A stretch of DNA of 5,593 bases from an uncultured Verrucomicrobiota bacterium (GCA_945483525.1 CALYRV010000098.1:1-5593); one strand, 5' to 3'. Positions 1 to 5,574 are shown, numbered from the stretch's first letter. The notes: a model not told the origin generated them from the letters alone. Made by a program: numbers and translations.

Positions 1-75
1 CCCCGGCTCGAAAGCCTTGCGTGCATCAATTCAAAAAAGTGGGATAAGGGTGAAACAACAGGCACCAAACGCCAA
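1..75. other. Gap downstream of pilB copy 2, no clear terminator
   Basis: On the minus strand this 75-bp stretch contains a T6 run (38-33) but no stem just before it: the nearest inverted repeat is GGTG/CACC with a 10-base loop. A GGCT-TTCG-AGCC hairpin (16-5) lies past the T run. A minus-strand ATG at 26 opens a frame (MHARLSSR) that runs off the window, without a ribosome binding site. The operon may continue, in pilus clusters often with the platform gene pilC, but this piece is too short to tell. Confidence 0.3.
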
Positions 76-1767
76 TCACGTGTAGCGCAACACTTCATCG
101 ACCGTCGTGTACCCGTCGAGGATTGAGCGGATACCATCTTCGCGCATGGTACGCATACCGAGTTCGCGTGCTTTTTCGCGGATAATCAACGTCGGGGCAC
201 GTTCATTGACCAATTCGCGCAGCGGCGGAGACATGCGGAGATATTCGAACACTCCGCGACGGCCCTTGTATCCAGTACCATTGCAGGTCTTGCAGCCTTT
301 ACCGAAGAAGAACTGCCGCCCTCCGATCTGATCGCGGGTCATCTCAATGCGCTCAAGCGTCTCGTCGTCCGGATCATAACCCTGCTTGCATTCCTTGCAA
401 CAGGTACGGACGAGTCGTTGCCCCAATACGCCTTCGAGCGTAGAAGACAAGAGGTAAGGAGCGACATTCATGTCAACGAGACGCATCACAGCACCAGCGG
501 CGTCGTTAGTGTGCAGAGTGGAAAAGACGAAATGACCAGTAAGCGCGGCCTGTACCGCGATTTCCGCGGTTTCAAGGTCTCGAATCTCGCCGATCATCAT
601 AACGTCCGGATCCTGACGCAGGAACGCGCGAAGCACCGCGGCAAAGGTGTTACCAGCCTTGGCGTCGATCGGAACCTGAACAATCCCGTCGACATTGTAT
701 TCCACGGGCTCCTCGGCGGTAAGCAACTTGGTGTCTATCTGGTTGATACGGCGGAGGATAGAATAAAGCGTGGTTGTCTTGCCGGAACCAGTAGGACCAG
801 TAACGATGAAGATGCCGTTCGGCTTCTCAACATCCATCGTAATCTGTTCATAGACGTCCTCAGGAAGACCGACGTTCTCAAGATCCAGTGATGTTGTCGT
901 CTGGTCGAGGATTCGCATTACGACCGATTCGCCATAGACGGTCGGAAGACACGACACTCGCAGATCGACGGGCTTGCCAGCTACCGTCAACGCAATACGT
1001 CCGTCCTGAGGAACGCGGCGTTCGGCAATGTTGAGATTTGCCAAAATCTTGATGCGCGAGATAATCGCCGGCGCCATCTTGACATCTGGAGCCTTCATCT
1101 CATACAGCGCACCATCGACGCGATAGCGGATCTTAAAATCGTTCTCGAAGGGCTCGATATGGATATCCGCCGCATGATCGACAACGCCTTGGTAAAGAAC
1201 CAGATTGACGAAGCGAATGATCGCGGAGGAATTGGCGGCGCTCTCCATCGAGGCGATATCATTCGCATTCGCTCCGGCAGCGAGAGTTTCGTCATCCGTC
1301 ATGCCCTCGCCGAGGGACTTGATCATATCCGCAACGGACTCGCTGGAATCGCCATAATACTGTGCGATCCTGTCCATCACGTCCTTCTCGCGGGCAAAGA
1401 CGAACTTCACCTCCTTCGAAAGCGTGAACATCATCTCGTCGTTAATACGCGGATCGACGAGATCAAAGGTTGCGAGCGTGACGGAAGAGTCGTCGGACGC
1501 GACGGGGAACACGTTGTACATCCTCGCGGTAGAGGCCGGAATCGCCTCCGTCACCTCGGTCTCCAGCGTCATGGATCCGAGATCGATCATCTCCGTGTCC
1601 TGATAGGCCGCCATCGCCGACAGAAGATCGTCTTCGGTCACAATCTCCTGATCGATCACAAGCTGACGGATCGACTTGGACTCGGTCTTCGCAAGATCCA
1701 TCAGGTCGTTCGCCTGCTGGTCGTCGATGTATCCGTTCTGGATGAGGATGGTAAGTATCTGATCCAT
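76..1767 (-). CDS. pilB: PilB/GspE-family type IV pilus assembly ATPase, copy 2
   Basis: Second extension-type ATPase, 563 aa, clearly paralogous to the protein at 3012-4688 over its whole length but strongly diverged in the N-terminal third. N-terminal T2SSE_N/MshEN-like region about 1-140, a linker (141-177), N2 domain with HAADIHIEPFENDFKIRYR (198-216), Walker A GPTGSGKT (324-331), an Asp box reading AEEPVEY (351-357, Glu where Asp is usual), RQDPDVMMIGEIRD (384-397), His box STLHTNDA (416-423), and zinc-site CxxC pairs at 457/460 and 492/495. The end, GMRTMREDGIRSILDGYTTVDEVLRYT, is the standard PilB/GspE terminus, so it is complete. The ATG at 1767 is the only possible start: no in-frame start codon lies between it and the TAG just after the pilT stop. 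A weak AGAGAAG lies 9 nt upstream. It follows pilT by 50 bp and is probably co-transcribed with it. Whether copy 1 or copy 2 is the main pilus motor, and whether the other serves a secretion system, cannot be told here. Confidence 0.95.
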   Translation of the reverse strand: MDQILTILIQNGYIDDQQANDLMDLAKTESKSIRQLVIDQEIVTEDDLLSAMAAYQDTEMIDLGSMTLETEVTEAIPASTARMYNVFPVASDDSSVTLATFDLVDPRINDEMMFTLSKEVKFVFAREKDVMDRIAQYYGDSSESVADMIKSLGEGMTDDETLAAGANANDIASMESAANSSAIIRFVNLVLYQGVVDHAADIHIEPFENDFKIRYRVDGALYEMKAPDVKMAPAIISRIKILANLNIAERRVPQDGRIALTVAGKPVDLRVSCLPTVYGESVVMRILDQTTTSLDLENVGLPEDVYEQITMDVEKPNGIFIVTGPTGSGKTTTLYSILRRINQIDTKLLTAEEPVEYNVDGIVQVPIDAKAGNTFAAVLRAFLRQDPDVMMIGEIRDLETAEIAVQAALTGHFVFSTLHTNDAAGAVMRLVDMNVAPYLLSSTLEGVLGQRLVRTCCKECKQGYDPDDETLERIEMTRDQIGGRQFFFGKGCKTCNGTGYKGRRGVFEYLRMSPPLRELVNERAPTLIIREKARELGMRTMREDGIRSILDGYTTVDEVLRYT

Positions 1768-1793
1768 GTAAGGTGGCTTCTCTTTCTTATTCT

Positions 1794-1811
1794 CCTCGCG
1801 AGGGCGCGAGG
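1794..1811. other. Hairpin between pilT and pilB copy 2
   Basis: A perfect inverted repeat of CCTCGCG and CGCGAGG with a 4-base loop, very GC-rich, begins 6 bp after the pilT stop codon. On the minus strand it is followed by AGAATAAG and no T run, so it does not look like an intrinsic terminator. It could protect the 3' end of the pilT message, lower read-through into pilB copy 2, or slow ribosomes. One arm contains the only GAGGAG in the spacer, but that lies 24 nt from the next ATG, too far for a normal ribosome binding site. Confidence 0.5.
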
Positions 1812-1817
1812 GCTACT

Positions 1818-2918
1818 TTACGCGCCGTAGCCTTCTTCTTTAAGTTTTTGGACAACGGAATCGGGATCCTGCGACTTGGTGATGAGCTCCTCGTACGCGA
1901 TAAGGCCCTGCTTGTAAAGCGCCGACAGATGCGAGTCGAGCGTTTGCATGCCGAACTTCGCGCCGGTCTGCAGGTCAGACTTAATCATATTCGTCTTATT
2001 GTCGCGGATACGCGAGCGGATGGCGTCCGTCGTGGTCATGATCTCAAACGCCGCAACACGCCCATGCACCTCCCCATTCTCATCAAGCTTCGGCAGGAGA
2101 ATCTGCGAAATGACGGCCTGAAGACCCGCCGCCAGCTGCGTACGAATCTGCGCCTGCTGGTTCATTGGAAACGCGTCGACGATACGGTCAATCGTCTCGG
2201 CGGCGCCGGTCGTGTGGAGGGTTCCGAAAACGAGGTGACCAGTTTCGGCCGCGGTGATAGCCGCAGCAATCGTTTCAAGGTCACGCATTTCTCCGACGAG
2301 GATCACGTCTGGGTCCTGGCGCAATGCGCGACGAATAGCCTCGGCGAAGCTTGGAACATCGTCGCCGACCTCTCGCTGGGTGACGAGCGAATTCTTGGAC
2401 TTGTGATAGAATTCGATGGGGTCTTCAATGGTAATAATATGGACATTGCGCTCGGTATTGATAACATCAAGCATCGAGGCGAGGGTCGTTGACTTACCGG
2501 ATCCAGTAGGACCAGTCACCAGAATGAGCCCGCGCGGCTTGAACAGCAATTCCTTCACGACCGGCGGCAGACCCAACTGCTCCATCGTGAGCAACGTTGA
2601 AGGAATCTGACGCAGCACCGCACCGTACCGCTTGCGCTCCTTGAAGATGGACACACGAAAACGAGTGCCGTCTGGGTGCGCAAGCGCGAAGTCGGCGCCC
2701 CCGTTCTTCTCAACTTCTTCCATCTTCTCCTGTTCGCCAAGCTGATCGATCATCTCCTTGCAGAGGTCGAAGGCGTCCTGTTCGGACAGATCTTCGTCCG
2801 CAATCGGCAACAGCTCGCCGTGCACACGGAGTTTCGGCGGCATGAACGCGCGGATATGAAGGTCACTGCCGCCTTCGTCGATTGTAGCCTGAAGAAGATC
2901 CTGAATATGTATGTCCAT
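1818..2918 (-). CDS. pilT: Type IV pilus retraction ATPase PilT
   Basis: Twitching-motility ATPase of 366 aa, close to the usual 345-370, which forms a cytoplasmic hexamer that depolymerises the pilus. The N-terminal PAS-like domain (about 1-115) contains GGSDLHIRAFMPPKLRVHG (16-34), the PilT signature SDLH plus a strand. The ATPase core has Walker A GPTGSGKS (136-143), Asp box EDPIEF (165-170), RQDPDVILVGEMRD (200-213) and His box GTLHTTGA (232-239). The C-terminal helical region carries AIRSRIRDNK (299-308), the counterpart of the PilT AIRNLIRE motif with substitutions, followed by GMQTLDSHL (323-331). The short length, lack of CxxC pairs and lack of the long PilB N-terminus separate it clearly from the flanking ATPases. 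The ATG at 2918 is preceded by AT-rich sequence with no Shine-Dalgarno site. The spacer upstream (93 bp) holds a heptamer array and a motif shared with the ispA leader, so separate regulation is possible. Confidence 0.96.
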   Translation of the reverse strand: MDIHIQDLLQATIDEGGSDLHIRAFMPPKLRVHGELLPIADEDLSEQDAFDLCKEMIDQLGEQEKMEEVEKNGGADFALAHPDGTRFRVSIFKERKRYGAVLRQIPSTLLTMEQLGLPPVVKELLFKPRGLILVTGPTGSGKSTTLASMLDVINTERNVHIITIEDPIEFYHKSKNSLVTQREVGDDVPSFAEAIRRALRQDPDVILVGEMRDLETIAAAITAAETGHLVFGTLHTTGAAETIDRIVDAFPMNQQAQIRTQLAAGLQAVISQILLPKLDENGEVHGRVAAFEIMTTTDAIRSRIRDNKTNMIKSDLQTGAKFGMQTLDSHLSALYKQGLIAYEELITKSQDPDSVVQKLKEEGYGA

Positions 2919-2921
2919 AGC

Positions 2922-2935
2922 GTTTTAGGTTTTAG
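2922..2935 (-). repeat. Tandem CTAAAAC pair in the pilT leader
   Basis: The minus strand reads CTAAAAC twice in perfect tandem, 3 bp before the pilT start codon, where a ribosome binding site would be expected. This is again a 7-bp unit, but its sequence is unrelated to the purine-rich arrays. It may be chance in an AT-rich leader, or a ribosome-standby or regulatory site. Confidence 0.4.
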
Positions 2936-2956
2936 AAATTAGGTCGAGATCGACAA

Positions 2957-2970
2957 CGGATGTTAAAATT
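2957..2970 (-). promoter_or_regulatory. Conserved 14-bp motif upstream of pilT
   Basis: The minus strand reads AATTTTAACATCCG, 38 bases before the pilT ATG, and matches the motif upstream of ispA at 12 of 14 positions. Just downstream lies a small inverted repeat, GTCG-AUCU-CGAC (2954-2943), with only a 4-bp stem. The motif is not seen upstream of either PilB-like gene. Function unknown; a shared promoter element is one reading. Confidence 0.35.
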
Positions 2971-2975
2971 CTGTT

Positions 2976-3011
2976 TCTTCAACTCTTCATTCTTCACTCT
3001 TACCTCTTCAC
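2976..3011 (-). repeat. Heptamer repeat array between pilB copy 1 and pilT
   Basis: Starting directly after the pilB copy 1 stop codon, the minus strand reads GTGAAGA, GGTAAGA, GTGAAGA, ATGAAGA and a final 8-base GTTGAAGA. The consensus is RTGAAGA with a 7-bp period. As in the array inside ispA, the last unit carries an extra T. The array occupies the first 36 bp of the 93-bp spacer. It gives a purine-rich RNA and no hairpin, so it is not a terminator. Confidence 0.75.
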
Positions 3012-4688
3012 TCAGTCGGCGTCACCCATCGTGACCCGCAACACTTCCTGAAGTGAAGTCATACCAGACGCGACCTTGAGCATACCATCCTCACGGAGCG
3101 TACGCATGCCAAGCTCACGGGCGCGCTGACGGAGAATCGTCGCGGGAGCATGGTCAAAAATGAGGCGCTGGACCGTATCGTCGACCTTGAAGATCTCGAA
3201 GATCCCCTTCCGCCCCTTATAGCCAGACTTCCCACAACGATCGCAGCCGGCCCCGTGATAGAGATGATCCGGCATCGTCTTCGAGAAGTTGCCGAGCATC
3301 TTGAGCTCACGCTCAGTAGGGGCATATTCCTCCTTGCATTTCTCACAGATCGCACGCACGAGTCGCTGGGCCATCGCCGCGCGCAGCGCAGACGCGACAA
3401 GAAACGGCTTGACGCCGATATCAAGAAGACGGGTTACTGCCGACGGAGCGTCATTAGTATGGAGGGTCGAGAACACCAAATGACCAGTAAGCGCGGCCTC
3501 CATCGCGATATCGGCGGTCTCAGCATCACGAATCTCTCCAATCATCACGATGTTCGGCGCCTGACGAAGGATTGATCGAAGCGCAGCAGAAAAGTCGAGA
3601 CCGACATCCTTGTTCACCTGCACCTGATTGATTCCAGACATCTGGTATTCAACCGGGTCTTCAACGGTAATGAGCTTCTTGTCGGGAGTATTAATCTGCC
3701 CGAGACAGGCGTAAAGTGTAGTCGTCTTGCCCGAGCCAGTCGGACCCGTAACAAGCACCACTCCGTCTGGCAGCTTGATGAGCCGCTCGAAGGTCGCCTG
3801 GTCGTCAGTGAGAAATCCTAACTGCGGAAGACCGAGCGCAAGGTTCGACTTATCGAGAATACGCATGACGAGCGATTCGCCGTGATTCGTCGGAACCGAG
3901 CTGACACGAAGATCGAGATCCTTGCCGTTTACGGTGATCTGAATACGCCCATCCTGTGGAATCCGCTTCTCGGAGATCTTCATTTTCGACATGATCTTGA
4001 GACGCGAGATAATCGCCGACTGCAAACGCTTCGGCGGCGAATCCATTTTCCGAAGCGCGCCGTCGATGCGATAACGCACGCGGAACTCCTTCTCCATCGG
4101 CTCGATGTGGATATCCGACGCCTTCATCTTGATCGCGGTAGTGATCAACATCGTCGCCAGTTTGATCACCGGAGCGTCATCACCATTCGCCTCGCCGGAA
4201 TCAAGGCCGGCGATATCGTCATCACCACGAGTCGTGACTTCGGCCGCGCCGGCGTCTTGATAAAGCTTGGCCATCGCCGCCATAACCTCGGCGCGCGGCG
4301 AAACCACCGCCTGCACATCACGACCGTGAAGTACATAACGCAGCGAATCGATCGCGTCATAACCCATCGGATCGGAAAGCGCGACCGTTATCGAGTATTC
4401 GTCGGACATCACCGGCACGATCGAATACTTGTGCGCAATCTCCGCCGAGATCTCCTGAGTGATCTCGGGCTTGATGACATCGGCGTTGATGTGACAATAC
4501 TTAAGACCGAACTGGTCGGCAACCGTCCCGAGCACGGTATCCTCGTCCAATGTGCCGCCGGCGATAAGCACGTCAAGCGTGGTCTCGTTCTCAGCCTTCA
4601 TCGAAGCGGCAGCGGCATCAACCTGTTCTTTCGAGAGGTAGCCGCGCTCGACGAGGAGCTGAATTACATATTCATCGTTACTTGTCAT
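3012..4688 (-). CDS. pilB: PilB/GspE-family type IV pilus assembly ATPase, copy 1
   Basis: Secretion/pilus-extension ATPase of 558 aa, normal length for PilB/GspE, expected to form a cytoplasmic hexamer at the base of the machine. N-terminal T2SSE_N/MshEN-like region about 1-145, then an acidic Gly/Ala/Asp linker (145-172), the N2 domain with KASDIHIEP (189-197) and RYRIDGALRKM (205-215), and the RecA-like ATPase domain. Walker A GPTGSGKT is 315-322, Asp box VEDPVEY 342-348, Walker B region IVMIGEIRD 380-388, His box STLHTNDA 407-414. Four zinc-site cysteines occur as CxxC pairs (448/451, 482/485), as in PilB and GspE. The usual RQDPD before Walker B reads RQAPN (375-379). The ATG at 4688 is the first possible start after an in-frame TAG at 4710-4712. 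It lies directly behind a sigma70-like promoter and has no ribosome binding site. Assignment to pilB rather than gspE rests on the adjacent pilT; the paralogue at 76-1767 is equally eligible. Confidence 0.95.
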   Translation of the reverse strand: MTSNDEYVIQLLVERGYLSKEQVDAAAASMKAENETTLDVLIAGGTLDEDTVLGTVADQFGLKYCHINADVIKPEITQEISAEIAHKYSIVPVMSDEYSITVALSDPMGYDAIDSLRYVLHGRDVQAVVSPRAEVMAAMAKLYQDAGAAEVTTRGDDDIAGLDSGEANGDDAPVIKLATMLITTAIKMKASDIHIEPMEKEFRVRYRIDGALRKMDSPPKRLQSAIISRLKIMSKMKISEKRIPQDGRIQITVNGKDLDLRVSSVPTNHGESLVMRILDKSNLALGLPQLGFLTDDQATFERLIKLPDGVVLVTGPTGSGKTTTLYACLGQINTPDKKLITVEDPVEYQMSGINQVQVNKDVGLDFSAALRSILRQAPNIVMIGEIRDAETADIAMEAALTGHLVFSTLHTNDAPSAVTRLLDIGVKPFLVASALRAAMAQRLVRAICEKCKEEYAPTERELKMLGNFSKTMPDHLYHGAGCDRCGKSGYKGRKGIFEIFKVDDTVQRLIFDHAPATILRQRARELGMRTLREDGMLKVASGMTSLQEVLRVTMGDAD

Positions 4689-4701
4689 ACGATATAAAAG
4701 T

Positions 4702-4730
4702 ATTATATCCTATTCACACGCAAAACACAA
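4702..4730 (-). promoter_or_regulatory. Sigma70-like promoter in front of pilB copy 1
   Basis: On the minus strand TTGTGT (4730-4725) is followed after exactly 17 bp by a perfect TATAAT (4707-4702). The -35 box matches the consensus at the first three positions only; the -10 box is complete. Transcription would start near 4695, leaving a leader of only about 6-8 nt before the ATG at 4688, so the transcript would be nearly leaderless. It sits in the 46-bp gap after ispA and would let the pilus ATPase genes be expressed independently of ispA. Known: bacterial sigma70 box spacing. Inferred: activity in this host. Confidence 0.6.
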
Positions 4731-4734
4731 GGGT

Positions 4735-5523
4735 TCAGACCTTGCGGTTGACCATGCGGAACGCAAGATCTCGGAGAAAGGAAGTATCGCCAGGAAGTCC
4801 GGACAGCGAAGCGATCGCCGCGGCGGTGTGCTTCTCAACAAGCGCCCTGGTCTCGGCTTCGGGATATGGCGAATCGCCGTCAAGCAGATCGTCTTCAAAC
4901 TGAAAGGCCAGTCCGAGATTAAGCGCAAACACACGAAGCCTCTCTACCGCAACATCATCACCGCCGCCGGCATACGCCCCCATCACCGCCGCCGCACAAA
5001 ACAGGTCCCCCGTCTTATGCTCGTACACAAAGTCGACATTCCGCAATTCCGCATTCTTAATTCCTAATTCTTCATTCCCCACATCTTCCACCTGTCCCTG
5101 AACCACTCCGAGCCCGTAACGTCCCAGCGTAGCGATGATCTCCGGAACTCTCCGCGGCGCTTTTGCCGCGACCGCGAAAGCAAGCGCCTGGAGCGAATCA
5201 CCGACGAGAATCGCATTCGCCTCGCCAAACCGCTTCCATACCGTAGGCATGCCGCGACGTACGACGTCGTCATCCATCGCGGGAAGATCGTCATGAACGA
5301 GCGTATAATTGTGCAGGAGCTCAATGCCAGCGGCTGGATAACGCGCGTCTTCGGCCTTGCCGCCGACCGCCACGGCTGAAGCGAGGCAGACGAGCGGACG
5401 TATCCGCTTGCCGCCGGTTCCGACCGCATAACGCATGGCCTCGGAGAGAACGGCGGGACGAACATCCGCAGCCGGAAGCACTTCGTTCAAGGCAGTCTCA
5501 ATGACAGATAGATATGCATCCAT
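4735..5523 (-). CDS. ispA: Short-chain polyprenyl diphosphate synthase (FPP/GGPP synthase type)
   Basis: Trans-isoprenyl diphosphate synthase, 262 aa, a cytosolic enzyme that condenses isopentenyl diphosphate with allylic diphosphates to make FPP or GGPP for quinone, carrier-lipid and other isoprenoid synthesis. Visible motifs in family order: GGKRIRP (37-43), the first Asp-rich motif HDDLPAMD (77-84), RRG (89-91), GDSLQALAF (108-116), GQ (143-144), HKTG (169-172) and the second Asp-rich motif DDLLD (211-215). An aromatic residue five positions before the first motif (Y73) plus the two-residue insertion inside that motif are typical of bacterial FPP-type enzymes, so a C15 product is likely but GGPP cannot be excluded. 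The ATG at 5523 starts the usual first helix; no Shine-Dalgarno site is seen. Two oddities: residues 150-162 are encoded by a 7-bp-period repeat, and only 47 residues follow DDLLD (about 25 fewer than E. coli IspA), removing the usual GK...GK segment. It lies 46 bp upstream of the first PilB-like gene. Confidence 0.93.
   Translation of the reverse strand: MDAYLSVIETALNEVLPAADVRPAVLSEAMRYAVGTGGKRIRPLVCLASAVAVGGKAEDARYPAAGIELLHNYTLVHDDLPAMDDDVVRRGMPTVWKRFGEANAILVGDSLQALAFAVAAKAPRRVPEIIATLGRYGLGVVQGQVEDVGNEELGIKNAELRNVDFVYEHKTGDLFCAAAVMGAYAGGGDDVAVERLRVFALNLGLAFQFEDDLLDGDSPYPEAETRALVEKHTAAAIASLSGLPGDTSFLRDLAFRMVNRKV
5041..5076 (-). repeat. In-frame 7-bp-period repeat inside ispA
   Basis: Reading the minus strand from 5076, the bases run as AATGAAG, AATTAGG, AATTAAG, AATGCGG and a last 8-base unit AATTGCGG, each unit beginning AAT. 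The array is in frame with ispA and encodes residues 150-161, with N162 following (NEELGIKNAELRN). This is the surface stretch between the GQxxD helix and HKTG, which varies among family members. The segment from GQ to HKTG is only about 3 residues longer than in E. coli IspA, so the repeat replaced or filled an existing loop rather than adding a domain. The same period and purine-rich style recur at 2976-3011 and 5529-5563. Confidence 0.75.
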
Positions 5524-5528
5524 AACGA

Positions 5529-5563
5529 GGTAAGAAGTAAGAGTGAAGAGTGAAGAGTTGCGG
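5529..5563 (+). repeat. Heptamer repeat array upstream of ispA
   Basis: The plus strand reads GGTAAGA, AGTAAGA, GTGAAGA, GTGAAGA, GTTGCGG, again with a 7-bp period. The units match the array at 2976-3011 but in the opposite orientation relative to the genes, so the ispA messenger would carry the pyrimidine-rich complement in its leader, 5 bp before the start codon. The last unit, GTTGCGG, resembles the last unit of the array inside ispA. Confidence 0.72.
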
Positions 5564-5574
5564 ACGTTAAAATC
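5561..5574 (-). promoter_or_regulatory. Conserved 14-bp motif upstream of ispA
   Basis: The minus strand reads GATTTTAACGTCCG, ending 37 bases before the ispA ATG. The same motif, with 12 of 14 bases identical, same orientation and nearly the same distance, lies upstream of pilT. It may be part of a promoter or an operator, or a conserved flank of the heptamer repeat. It overlaps the last three bases of the repeat array at 5529-5563. Confidence 0.35.

Noticed and set aside
1..26. Start of the next minus-strand gene (MHARLSSR)
   Set aside because: Only eight codons before the window ends, no ribosome binding site and no family resemblance; cannot be supported.
5..51. Possible terminator after pilB copy 2
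   Set aside because: The T run is not directly preceded by a stable stem; the nearby inverted repeats have only 4-bp stems, one with a 10-base loop and one lying beyond the T run.
418..891. 157-codon open frame on the plus strand
   Set aside because: Antisense to the ATPase core of pilB copy 2; a similar shadow occurs opposite the same region of copy 1, which reflects the paralogy of the real genes.
1159..1830. 223-codon open frame on the plus strand
   Set aside because: Antisense to the N-terminal half of pilB copy 2; rich in Arg, His, Asp and Leu, with no supporting start signals.
1773..2492. 239-codon open frame on the plus strand
   Set aside because: Antisense to pilT, with no recognisable domain and a composition dictated by the opposite gene.
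2943..2954. Inverted repeat in the pilT leader as a hairpin or operator
   Set aside because: Only a 4-bp stem with a 4-base loop, easily expected by chance; mentioned only with the neighbouring motif.
2976..3011. CRISPR array
   Set aside because: The 7-bp units are contiguous, without spacers or long repeats.
3882..4697. 271-codon open frame on the plus strand
   Set aside because: It lies exactly opposite pilB copy 1, whose full set of ATPase motifs is unambiguous; the product is Arg/His/Asp-rich without domains, typical of an antisense shadow in GC-rich coding DNA.
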